A stretch of 64,000 nt of DNA from Mortierella sp. BCC40632 (taxonomy: Eukaryota > Mortierellomycota > Mortierellomycetes > Mortierellales > Mortierellaceae), in NCBI GenBank assembly GCA_011634665.1, contig WAEK01000006.1:124001-188000 (forward strand). Reading direction: 5' to 3'. Below the pieces are notes generated by a model, which was not told where the DNA came from, did not search any database, and was given only the letters and a program-made list of their open reading frames with translations. The position numbers and the translations under genes were made by a program. Shown here in pieces: positions 34,327 to 45,229 of this stretch (position 1 is the stretch's first letter; each line of letters begins with the position of its first letter).

Positions 34327-37300
34327 TCAGTGGATAAATCCTGATCCATGTCCAGATTCAGACGACATCAGAATAGGCAATGTACCAGACGACATGGGAG
34401 GTGAATAGGTCGAACTACTAGCACGACGCCATTCTCCTACCGCATCCCTCAATCGAGTTCGCTTCTCATCCAAACCTGGATGTTGCATCGGTGCATGATG
34501 AGTCGTGAACTGCGCAGGGAAATATTGACCCGAACTCGAAAATGATGATGGATGAGGAGAAGAGGGCGTGGTCGTAAAGGCTCCCTGATGAAGTCCTCCA
34601 TAAGGTGTCGTCGGTGACGTACCCGCCCCACCCGAAACTGAATTGACCGAGGTGGTCGAAGTAGTGATGGACAAGGTCAAGGCTGGAGTGACAGGACTAC
34701 CTGAGGCCTGTTGAGAAAATGACATGGAATGACCCTGGCTTCCACTACTGAAACTACTCCGAGTACTTCCATTGTTGCTTTGATCAGCTGGAGCTGGGGA
34801 AGAAGCCCGTTTGGACTTGCGGAGAACAGAATTGAGAAAGAACTCGTCATCACAATTCTCGTCAATGATATAAGGTGAAGGAGGCTCAATTCCTCCTCCT
34901 GCCGCAACAGAAGTGGTTGCAGCAAGCCAGTAGTTCTGAGCAGCCATAGCTGCTTCGGTCGCCTCGGACTCTTGAGAAGTGAATGCTCCTGCTTGAATCT
35001 TTGCTTCCTTTTCTTGATCGAGACCATCCTTGGGCAACTGTGAAAACTCGGCCTCAAAGGCTGCATCAAATGTATTCCCCTGGGCCGTTGTCGTTGTCAA
35101 CGTCGGTGTCAGCGTCTTTGCCGTTGATGTCGTTGTCGTCGCCGCTGTGGTTGTTGCTTTGGTATCGTCTGACTTGCTGGACATATTCGAAGAATAGGAT
35201 GACATTCGTCGACTAATAGGTGGTCTCTCCATTGGAATCTCTGGAAGGGTCGCACTTGACAAAGCCGGAGAAGCCGTCAGCCAATCCTCGACCGACTCGT
35301 TCACTGTCGTGGTAATGGTCGGGAGCATCATTGTCTGGGGCAAGGTTGCTGAGTCGTCCTCTTCTTGGATCGTAGTCGGCGTTCCGGATTTGTCCATGCT
35401 CTTTCTTAATTGTTTCTGGGATGAAGATGTGATACTAAGGCCTACACCGGCCATGGGTCCTGCAGACACTGCACCGGCAAAGCTGGCCGATCGGTGAGAA
35501 CGGGCCGTCGCGGTCACGGGCTGGCCCGACAAGGGTGAAGGCGAAACCGGTTGAGCCGACCGAGGAGAGTGGCCGGTTCCTCCGGCAGTAGCCGGGGTAA
35601 AAGAAGTATGGAGAAACTTGGGCACGAGCTTGCCAAAGAGCTTGGAAGCTCGTTTGGATTTGGACTTTGGAGAGCCCGATCCAGTCGAATGCGATGTATC
35701 CGGATCTTCGTGGATCAGGTTGTCGAGACGACTGTCCCGAAGAGATGAGGTGGTGGAGAGGGTCGAGGCAGTGGAGGCGACCGAGTCCTTGCGGGAAGGA
35801 CGAGTAACAATGACTCCATCGGTCGAAGTTCTGGTCGATCCAGCAGGGGAGTCATCCTTGTTGGAGAGAAGATTGAGAGAAGCGGTGGTGGAGGTGGGGG
35901 TGGTGATGACAGGCGAGCTAGGGGGAGAGCTAGGGGGGGAGATGGAGTGAGTGTCAAAAGTGGTTGAGACGGAAAAGGAGTCGACAATTTCGATGGTTGG
36001 GGTTCCGATGGTTGGACGGACGATGGAGTTGTCCTCGTGGTCGATAGCCGAATGCGTCGAGTGGTCCGAGTCGTTGGAAGGAGCGACGGCTGTCTGGTTC
36101 TAGGATAATCAAACCGGAGGAGAGCAGGAGAGAGGGAGACCGGAACGGAAATGAGTAAGACACAGAGTCTGGCGAAGACTTATCAGCGGGTGTTACGCCG
36201 TTCAATACTAACAAATCAGAGACAGCCAATGCACATGTGTTCCTGAATCCCGTGCCCAGGGGCACAGTTTTTTTTTTGCCAGCCACACTGAGAGAGAGAG
36301 AAGAGAAGCACCCTATTGTGGTAATATCCAGAGACATGACCTTGTTGATCAGGGTCACTGATCCATCACCAAGGTCATCCACCCGGCTGCTGACCCTTAC
36401 CCTACCTTTACCTTTGCCCTTACTCTCACCCCTACTCTCTCTCTCTCCTTTCTCTCAAGAACCGTGACACTTACCAAAGGATGAATAGATGGGTCAAGCT
36501 CGGTGTTGGCCCGGAGCGCTTCCAAAATCCCCAAGACAAGACCGCTACTGCTGCTGCTCGGACCCATTTCACTACGATGTTTACGATGATGTGACGACAG
36601 CTCGGTCGCGCCTCCGACTGACGTGGCATCAAGTCGTTCGCGGTCAACACCTGCAGCAAAGGATACAACAGGGGACGAGGAAAGGCGTACAGAGTGGGAC
36701 CGACCAAGCAAGGGTGGGGGGTGTTGTGATTCCACAAAGAGGGCTCTTTGTCGACCTTGTGTCGACACTGACTCTTCTGTAGAAAGAGGAGAAGAACAAG
36801 GGGGAGGGGTCGATGGGCGTTCCTGCTGGGTCGTTGGTGTTCCCTCCGTGTCTTTGTCCTGGGGTGAGGAGGGTTGCACATGTGTACTTGACAACAACTC
36901 TGTCATCGTGGATGTTGCAGGTGCAAGGGTTGGGCTGCCGTCGACTGAGGTGGCACAAATGACGGTCGGTGCGTCTGGACTATCTGCGCTAATCTTGTCC
37001 TTCCCTGGCGTGAGAGTGTTATTGTTGTTGTCATCGGTACCAAGAGTAGTAGTACTGTCCTTGTCAACATGGGCGTCGTCTGCAGGGTTGTTTCCTTCAC
37101 TCGTGTGAGCAGAAGGATGCATCTCTTCGCCTTCACTAATGTCGCCATCCTTGATGACCGTCTCGATCGTGATGGCGCCAAGTTCTGGTGAGAAAAGGGT
37201 ACTGGGAGCGAATATCGACAAGGTTCCCGAAGGTTGTGCCGAACAAGGTTCCTTCTTTGTCTTCTGGGCCCTGCTAGGATCGGTGTCACTGCCATCACAG

Positions 37301-37881
37301 AGATCAGCCCTCGTGTGGACAGGCTGGTGATGGCTCTCGGTCGACTCGTTCTTCTTCTTGCCAAGTCCGCCGCTCTCGTGGTCAGGCGAGGAGAGAGCAT
37401 CGGTAACGGGCACATCCGTATCCGCTGGATCAGACACTTGTCTCTCCGTACTGGGTCGGCTTCGATGACTATCATTCGAGGTTCTACCGAGGAAAAGACC
37501 CTGGCCTGGGCTACTCCTGGGAGAGGAAGCCGAGTGGCGATGGAGAGAGGATCGACGACGAGCATTATCCTTGAGAAAGTCGTTGTACGAGGCACGGTGG
37601 CGCAAGTGCAGGTACGAGGCCGAGAGCACGGTGGCGGGTGAGAGCAAAGGCGAGAGTGACCGCGGGTCTTCGCCCTCAGCAAAGGCAGAAGGACCAAGCG
37701 AAGGAGACAGCTGAGGAACGTGGCGCTCAAAGGCATTGCTGGAGAGCTTTCTAGCACGGCTCAGCAGGGCTTCAGCGGCCTGTGAAGGGATAGGGGCGAG
37801 CGGGGGAGAAGAAGGGTGTAGCCGTGGGGGATGCGGCATAGTGGAGGAGGATGGCGCGGTTGATGGCGCGAGTGTCGTCAT
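34327..37881 (-). CDS. Ser/Thr/Pro-rich protein of unknown function
   Basis: Two exons, 37881-36475 and 36099-34327, are joined in phase 0 (donor TTG|GTAAGTG, acceptor TCCTAG|AAC), giving 1059 aa. I do not recognise the family. The sequence is low-complexity, dominated by Ser, Thr and Pro with many Ser-Pro/Thr-Pro sites, consistent with heavy phosphorylation. The most structured stretches are near the N-terminus (about residues 30-90, containing LLSRARKLSSNAFERH) and a basic amphipathic segment at residues 615-636 (KRASKLFGKLVPKFLHTSF), which could be a membrane- or protein-binding helix. A possible conserved patch near the C-terminus reads ENCDDEFFLNSVLRKSKRAS. The ATG at 37881 was chosen because the in-frame extension back to an ATG at 38202 is CT-repeat-like leader sequence. 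A signalling or polarity scaffold is only a guess. Confidence 0.8.
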
Positions 37882-40605
37882 TGAAAAAGATGGCCGGGAA
37901 TGATCCGGCGGGCTGTGACAATGATGGGGAGAGAGGATCGCAAAGATGGTGAATGGTAGAAAAGAAAAAAAAAGCTTTTTTTTCAGCCCAGAGTAAAAAA
38001 ATGGGGGGGAGGTGAAGGGTGTAGGGAGGGCGTGTGTGCGAGAGTGTGTGTGCGAGAGAGAAGAAAGAGAGAAAGAGAGAAAGGAAGAGAAAGAGAGAAA
38101 GAGAGATCGATGAGAGGAATGAAAGAATGGGACAAGAGAAAAAGGCATGCGATGGGGTGTGGTTGGCCGACCCCAGTCTACTCTTCCTGCTGTCTTTCTC
38201 ATTTCTCTCTCCCTCTGTCTCTCTCTTTCCCTGTCTCTTGCCGCTCGATCTGCGGCCAATGGGCGCGCAGCCCTGGAGATGCTCGACTCCCGCGCTTTTC
38301 GGCCGCCCGGCCGTATCCCTCCGTCGTCTCGCCATCATCCTATCCATCACCTTTACTCCTCTTGCTCTCTCTCCATCTCTCTCTTGTCTTCCATCCTGAT
38401 CCGACCACTTTGCAACGGATAATTCCTTTCCCATTCCAGGGACACTTTGCTCCAGGTGTTTGACAGCGCCGGTTCATTACCATATCTGACAATTGTTGGC
38501 TGGGGAAGGGAAAGGGAAGGAGGACAGAGTCAACAAGCTCAAAGACAAGGGCGGACAGGCCCGCTGCGGACTTGTGTTGTTGGCCGAGACTGGTCAAGAG
38601 CCGTCTGGGTATGACGACAATAATGAAAAAGGGAGGATGACAAAATCCTGGGCTTAGGGCTGCTCCTCACAGTCTTCCTCTTTGCCAAGTCCAAAAAAAA
38701 AAAAAAAGTGGCTGCTTCGATCTCTTTTGCTGCTTGCTCCCTGGTTCTAAAAAGCTCTCTCTTCCTCTACTCTCTCTCTCTTTTTGCATGCGTCCATATT
38801 TGTATTCCCTCTCCTCCCCTCCCCCAGGCCATTGCATTCTTCAACAACTGCGACCCAGCTCATACGGTTGCCATGCTAGGCCAATGGCCAGAGGTTGAGG
38901 GCAGTGGGCTCTGGACGATAAAAGTCATGCCATGTAGAGAGAGCAGAAAAAAAGAAAAAATGAGCGCGAGGATGGTAGTCGTTCTCATCGCTGCCGTCGT
39001 CGAGTGGAGAGATGCAGCTAAATAACCATATCGAAACGACCTGATACCTCCATCCCCGCTGAGAGTGCATGGAGATGCGGTCGGTCCAAATTCCGCAACG
39101 AGATCAAAAAAAAAAAAGGTGTTCCTCAGTGCATTTACACAAGGCCCGGTCCTTTGAGCCTTTTCTGTACCCGGAAAGACACCGTTCGGGTGTGTGTCCC
39201 TTTTGCTTGAGCATAAAAAAGAAAAAAAGACTAGACTGTGAAGGAGGAGGAGGAGCCTCGGGCATTATGCTTTTGCTTTTAGCCGGCATGCCTTAGTCGA
39301 TGGCTACACTAAATGGTTATCGATCTTCGGTTAGGGAATACAATCGACTTGAGCAAGCAACGCCCATGATGTACGCCCACGTCTCCACGAGGAGCTTCTG
39401 TAGGCGCAGTTCTCTACTAATCATCAACCTATTGAGGAGGTAGATGGTTGTTCCTGCACCCATGCTTACTCTCTTGTTTAAAGAGCAGAAATATGGCTGG
39501 GAACAGCAATCTGGGATCAATGTCCGAGGGAAGGACAGAAAGAATGGGGAAGAAAGAGACAGCTCCGCCAGAGTGGTCGAGGTCTCCTGATTCTGCATAA
39601 TTCTTTGTCATTGTCGACTCTAGCATCTTCTCTCCCCTCCCCTGACACCCTGACACAGAAAATGAGCAGCAGCCCTATGCGACAGCCGAAGCATTTTTCT
39701 TTCTTTCTTTCTTTCTTAAAAAAGTTTCATGAACCCAAAGAAGGCTAGGGCTTGTGTGTGTCTGTGTCAGGTAGGAAAGTTTGAACAGGAATTGACCGTA
39801 CGAATCCTCTCAATTCTTTTCTGGCACACTTCTTTCCCTCGTCCTTGTCCAAGCCTCCTTCCCCTTTCCAGGGTCTGGAGCGTGACAAGGATCATGTTCC
39901 AAGGCAAGAGATCGAGTTTACCTGTTCACTGTCGATCTGGATGTGTTGAACACTTACCGTCTCTCTAACAGAAAACAGAAAAAGATATAGGTATGTCGCC
40001 TTTTACATCTATTCCCACACACATGGTTTATGCAGCTGTGTAAGGATCGATCCGATCTTTTTTTTTTTTTTTTTCATCTCTCGATCTTTCCTTACCGTCC
40101 TAGAAAAAATAATGAGACGTGCAGTATAATCGCATCTCTAGCTATTTGCCCCTTTGCCATCACCCGCTCTGATGGGAAAAAAAAAAAAAAAAAAAGGCTT
40201 CGTGGCGTTCAATGCCGAGGTGTAGCCATCGGATATGCGCCTTTGTCCGACCACTGAACCTAGTCTACATAGGAAGCAGCACGGCCATCGAACTATCGGA
40301 AAAAAAAAAAAAAAAAAAAAAAAACCATGCTTGCTTTAGGAAAGGGATGGCACAGGGAGATTGATTCAGAGAGTCGAGAGCAACGGGCATTTGTGAACGG
40401 AGCTTCAATAAGCAATATAAGAGAGACTTCGCCCATCAGGATCAGCGAGGTCTTTTACCAGGCGCTGAGCGAGAGAGAGAGAGAGAAGAGCACAGCTCGA
40501 GAGTAAAGGCTGATTAGGCAGAAGGAATAAGCCAAGAGACTACTGGCCCTGTTCCTGAACCGTTCGACTTGGTCGAGTTTGATGTGACTACCTCCGAAAT
40601 CCCTA

Positions 40606-40641
<36 letters not shown>

Positions 40642-41206
40642 AAGGATCCGAAAATCCGAGAGGTCCGAAGCCTCTCTGCTGATGAGCTGGTGAGGACAGG
40701 GCTGCATGCCATTCCTGCACATCTCTTCGTATATCTCTCTCTGTTTCTTTCCTTTAATCCAAGTCTGGGTAGTTTCTTCCAAGGCTATTGCATTTGCCAA
40801 GAAAAGGAGTGAGAGTGAAAGTAAAAAAGAACATTAAAAAACCCTGGCACTAGATACAGGTCTTTAAGGAGAGATCTCATAGGGCGACCTTTTTGACGGG
40901 GCTACCCAAGAAGGTCTTCAGGGAAAGAGAGGGCAGCATGGCAGTCTAAAGGTATAGAAGTGGAGGTGGTGTGATACAAACTCGTGTTTGACCAAATCGA
41001 GAAATAATTTGTCCGCACGGCGCCTCTTTTTTTTTTTTTTTTTTGACTGTCCAGAACAGAACTGCGGATCTGATTCAGCCAGTCGTCATTTCTCACTCTC
41101 TTCTCATCTCCACTCTGCTTCATCCATTCTCCGCATCACCTGCTCCAATCATCCAAAGAAAAAAGAAAAGAAAAATATCAATAATAGGGCTGGACTCATT
41201 TTGATC
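37882..41206. other. Spacer between the Ser/Thr-rich gene and NR kinase
   Basis: This 3.3-kb spacer holds two divergent promoters. The first 350 bp are GA-rich on the plus strand (CT-rich on the sense strand of the leftward gene). Further on are A runs near 38692-38707 and 40178-40196, a TTTC repeat at about 39698-39717, a T run near 40058-40074, an A run near 40300-40323 and a GT/GA repeat at about 40605-40640. No coding sequence is supported. Confidence 0.5.
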
Positions 41207-41329
41207 ATGGTCTCACAAGTACCTACGCCTGTTCATCACACAAGAGTCATCGTCATCGGGATCAGGTACTTGTCATTAGTGTGATGCATTCATGCATTTT
41301 CTCTTCTTTTCTCTTTCTCTCTCTCTTTC

Positions 41330-41360
<31 letters not shown>

Positions 41361-41965
41361 TTCTCCTTCTCTCTCGGTTCTTGTTCTCATCCCAGCAGAG
41401 AATGAGACTCAGAGAAAATTCTGCAAACATGACATCTAACTGATTGCATCCCACCTCCGTATTCCCTCCCAGCGGACCTTCGTCTGGCGGCAAGACGGTA
41501 GGAAATTACAGGCCACCCTCCTTTTTTCGTTCGAAATGCAAGTCCCCTTGATCTCCAATAATACCCTTTTCTCTTGGACACCAACATTCTTCTTTTCTCT
41601 CTTTCTCTCTCCTACATAGACCGTCTCCCGTTATCTCCGGACAATCCTTCCCAACAGCACCATTGTCCACCAGGATGACTTTTACAAGCCCGAGAACCTG
41701 CTCCCGCTCGATCCAAAGACAGGTCTCGCCAACTGGGATTGTCCTGACGCCATTGACTTTAAGGCAATGATCACTGCTCTCACCCATGTCAAGGAGTACG
41801 GTGCTTTCCCCCCAGGCTTTGAGTCTCTTGAAGACAAGAACCCAGTCGGTGCCAAGGAACAATCTGAGCCCATTTCGCAATCTATTCTAGACCAGCTTCG
41901 TGAAAGGATCTTTGACACATGGCAACAGGAAACGTCCTTGGATCATCCTACAACCACCGACAATG

Positions 41966-41998
<33 letters not shown>

Positions 41999-42175
41999 CC
42001 CGCACGCCGAATCGAGAGTTTTCCGATACCAAATTTATTATTGTGGATGGCTTCATGCTCTACGTGAACGATCTCTTGCGCAAGACAATCGACATTAAAT
42101 TCTATCTGACTGCACCCTACGCCATCCTCAAGGAAAGACGCGAGTCCAGGAAAGGTTATGCCACCTTGGAAGGTA

Positions 42176-42216
<41 letters not shown>

Positions 42217-42743
42217 GGGAGAGAGAGGGAAAGAAGGAGGATCAGTTCAGTTAAACCATTTTCCATTCTTGCAACGGATTGTTCAAACGACAATACTCGA
42301 TCTAATGGAGCTTCTCCTTCTTGTATTGGCATTGCTCAGGATACTGGGTTGATCCCCCAGGATACTTTGACGACATTGTGTGGCCAAACTATCTCGAGTT
42401 TAATGCACCTTTCATAGAACTTGCCTCCGCCATCGAGGCCGGACAGGACTCTGGTGTTTTTGATGATGCCAAGCACACGAGCGCCACCAATGGACAAGAC
42501 TCGACAGTGACAACCACAACCGCAACAACATTAACAGCTACAACTACAACAGCTACAATGATCTCTTCGAGAAAGGATCCTATGACCAGACATATTGATA
42601 TCATTTCTTCCGCAAGTGCTACCATTCCAGAAATAGTCGAACGAGTGTCGGGTTTGGTGGGGAAGCGACTTTGGCAATTGGAATCGAACTCTGCATCTTC
42701 CCTGCCTCGACGTTCCGTGGCTCCACCTCCACCGGCCGCTTAA
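41207..42743 (+). CDS. NRK1: Nicotinamide riboside kinase (Nrk1-type)
   Basis: It phosphorylates nicotinamide riboside to NMN in NAD+ salvage. Four exons: 41207-41265, 41473-41497, 41620-42172, 42340-42743; 346 aa. Exon 2 is only 25 nt and encodes nearly the whole P-loop; joined, residues 18-28 read GISGPSSGGKT. Family signatures follow: VHQDDFYKPE, NWDCPDAIDF, FIIVDGFMLY, RRESRKGYATLEGYWVDPPGYFDD. The protein is longer than the yeast enzyme (about 240 aa) because of an Asn run at about residues 132-141 and a low-complexity C-terminal tail rich in Thr, Ser and Pro. An extended polypyrimidine stretch (41295-41375) sits in intron 1. A uridine-kinase assignment is less likely given the WVDPP motif. 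The gene converges on RPB4. Confidence 0.92.
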
Positions 42744-43067
42744 AAAAAAAAAAAAAAAAAGGGGAGCTCTTTAGAAGAAAAAAAAAAAATAACGCGTATC
42801 TTTGTATAGAATGTCTTTTTTTTTTATTGTATTTCGACGAGCGATCGAATAATCGAGGGTCCGAGGGAAAAAAAATATATATTGTACAAGTAAAGTCAAA
42901 CCAAAAAGCCCCACCTTTTGAAAAAGTCCTTTTTTTTTTCTTTTCTTTTTTTCTTTTCTTTTTTTTCTTTTGAAGGAAGAAAAAAAAAAAAATGAATGGA
43001 AAAGGTGACGACAACGATGATGACGACGACTATTTTTTTTTTCTTTTTTTCTTTCTTTCTTCTGTTT
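42744..43067. other. Convergent 3' spacer, NR kinase and RPB4
   Basis: 324 bp of A- and T-runs on both strands (for example A18 at about 42742-42760 and interrupted T runs at about 42928-42970), followed by a GAC/GATGAC repeat near 43008-43030. It likely carries the two polyadenylation regions. No gene. Confidence 0.5.
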
Positions 43068-43357
43068 CTAAGATTGGAACTTCTTGAGGTCCAGAGTCTG
43101 GTTCAAAAAGTTTTGGAGCGACTCGTCATCAATCTTGTTGGCAAGACTAGAGCCAGTATTTTCCATCCCCCAAAAAAAAAAAAAAAAAAAAAAAAAAATT
43201 GGTCAAGTGAATATAAAAGAAATAGAGAGAGAGAAATGGCAGGGGGTCAAGAAATGAGTTAATGAAAAGCCATAAATAGTCATTCGGTTCGATACATAAA
43301 AGAAAGAGTAAAAAATTGCCCTTGAGAGACCATAGATCAAGTCAAGGATGCCAGGTT

Positions 43358-43395
<38 letters not shown>

Positions 43396-43528
43396 GTAGG
43401 GAGTTAAAGATTACCTTGGGATCAATGCTTTAGCTTCTTCTGCCTCCTCACAGCAAAGATTGGCGAGCTGAGCCAACTCGAATGGGGTCAAGATCGAGTG
43501 GATCGGTTCCTCGTTCATGCCACTGGTT

Positions 43529-43568
<40 letters not shown>

Positions 43569-44436
43569 GGTGGTGGTGGTGGTGGTGATGGTGGTTAGTG
43601 CCAGTATGATCCATCATCAAAGTAATTTTTTGTGCAACAATGTACACAGAATTGGATAGGAAGGGGAAAAAGAGTGTTAGGTTGCATTCACAGATAGGTT
43701 TTGTTCGTTCAAGCTTTAGATCCAAGGCAATTGCTTTCTCAAGCTTTCTCTTTTTTTTTTTTTTTTTTTTTGAAGAGTAAAAGAGAAAGAAAGAGAGAAT
43801 CCAGAGAGGTCAACTTACGCTCTGACTTCACGGACAACCTCGGGATTTGTGAACCGGTTGAACTGGTTGACATAGTTGAGTGTCTTTTGATAAACCCTAA
43901 AGAATGAAGAAAGAAAGAAAGAAAGTGAGAAAGAAAGGCATTAGATTTCACGCCCCCCAATTGTCGGATAAAAAAAAAAAAAAGAAAAGTTGAAAAGTTC
44001 GCTCTGCTTGTTGTCCTCCTCTTCTTCCTCTTCTCCTTTTATTTGGAGAAGTGGAGGGATAAAAAGATGTCCTTACTCAGAGCTATTGGGTCGCTGCGAG
44101 GCATCCAACAGAATCTTGACTTCGGAAATGAACAAGCAATGAGCATCCTGGATCTTATTTGCCACGAGGAAAAAAAAAAGGCAAGGAATGCTTCAATAAG
44201 ACTCTTTTTCTTTTTTTTTTTTTTTTTTTTTTTTTCCCTCAATGCTTATATCGTGTCTCAGCTTCTTTCTTTCTTCTTTTTCTTTTTGCATTGCAGATGG
44301 TGAGCCATCATCCTCGTCGACAAAATAGACAAGAGATTGACTCAATGTGGTCCTGTGACTGAATCGTACCAGCTCCCAACTTCAGGGTAGAAGCGTCCTC
44401 TTCCTCAATGACTCCTCGGTGTGGTCTTATGCTCAT
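43068..44436 (-). CDS. RPB4: RNA polymerase II subunit Rpb4
   Basis: Rpb4 pairs with Rpb7 to form the stalk of RNA polymerase II, with roles in initiation and mRNA decay. Exons on the minus strand: 44436-44370, 44153-44077, 43896-43819, 43522-43415, 43146-43068; about 137 aa, matching the fission yeast length. Diagnostic stretches are DASTLKLG, CLFISEVKILLDASQRP, KTLNYVNQFNRF, the core LTPFELAQLANLC followed by EEAEEAKALIPSL, and a C-terminal FLNQTLDLKKFQS. Intron 3 contains an (AAC)n(CAC)n stretch that looks like poly-Asn/poly-His if read through; splicing to the AG at 43524-43523 gives REVRAGMNEEP and excludes it. The first junction is unresolved: no AG in the right phase precedes the second exon, whose start is therefore provisional. 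Confidence 0.88.
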
Positions 44437-44872
44437 GGTGATGGGGTAAGGAGAGGGGGGGAGGGATGCTTGTCAGTCCTAGGCGAGAGGTGGTCAGATG
44501 AATGTAGTCGAGGCGAATCCACAGGTTGATCCTTCCAGTCTGATGCAGAAGAAGAAGAAAAAAAAAAACGAGAGACCTGCTCTAGAAATAAAAAAAAAAG
44601 CTGAGTAGTAAGAACACGTGATGTAGCCAGACTGCCTGTCTGTCATTGACGCGTCAGTCTGAAGTGAGAGAGGACTACAGTAGCTCTAAAAAAGATGGAG
44701 TATGCTCAGAGTCTCTCTGTCTTCCGTATATACTACAGATCTACAAGCTTGGTAAGCTGGAAGGCCCTTTGTCTAGAGTATGAGCGATTACACGAGACCA
44801 ACCGTCTATTTGGACTCGACAGTTATTCGCTTGGGCCAATGCCGGTACCTGGAGTCTGTAAAGCGAATATGG

Positions 44873-44905
<33 letters not shown>

Positions 44906-45229
44906 TAAAGTAGGAACCTAGACAGAAAAAAGAGTAGGGGTCTGCCCACCGTCAAGACTGTCCCTGACAGCGATATGTTTCTGGTCATGGTTGAACGAAC
45001 AAAGCGGAGTCCTCCTCTCTGCAACTATTGCTGCAGGGTGGGAAGGTGGGTCGTCTTGCAGATCGGGCAGTCACAGTCTTGTCTCGTCGCCGCCCTCCTT
45101 CCTTCTTGGCTCAGGATCCATCAGCTCAGGTTTGACATCATCCTCGACAACTAGGATCTCACCTGCAAGAAAAGAACAAGCAAAACCAAACTAAAGGAGT
45201 TCATTTCATTCTTGCGGAAAGGGGAAACG
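44437..45229. promoter_or_regulatory. Bidirectional promoter of RPB4 and ARP5
   Basis: These 793 bp separate the divergent start codons. A CACGTG E-box lies at 44615-44620 and a perfect 10-bp palindrome TGACGCGTCA at 44647-44656. The palindrome contains ACGCGT, the MCB element recognised by the G1/S factor MBF in yeasts; the TGAC/GTCA arms also resemble bZIP half-sites. An A run occupies about 44876-44903. Which factor binds here is inference. Confidence 0.5.

Noticed and set aside
43525..43620. Poly-His/poly-Asn protein segment in RPB4
   Set aside because: The (CAC)n(AAC)n stretch lies in an intron. The AG at 43524-43523 restores conserved Rpb4 sequence in the correct phase, and no acceptor exists upstream that would retain the repeat in frame.
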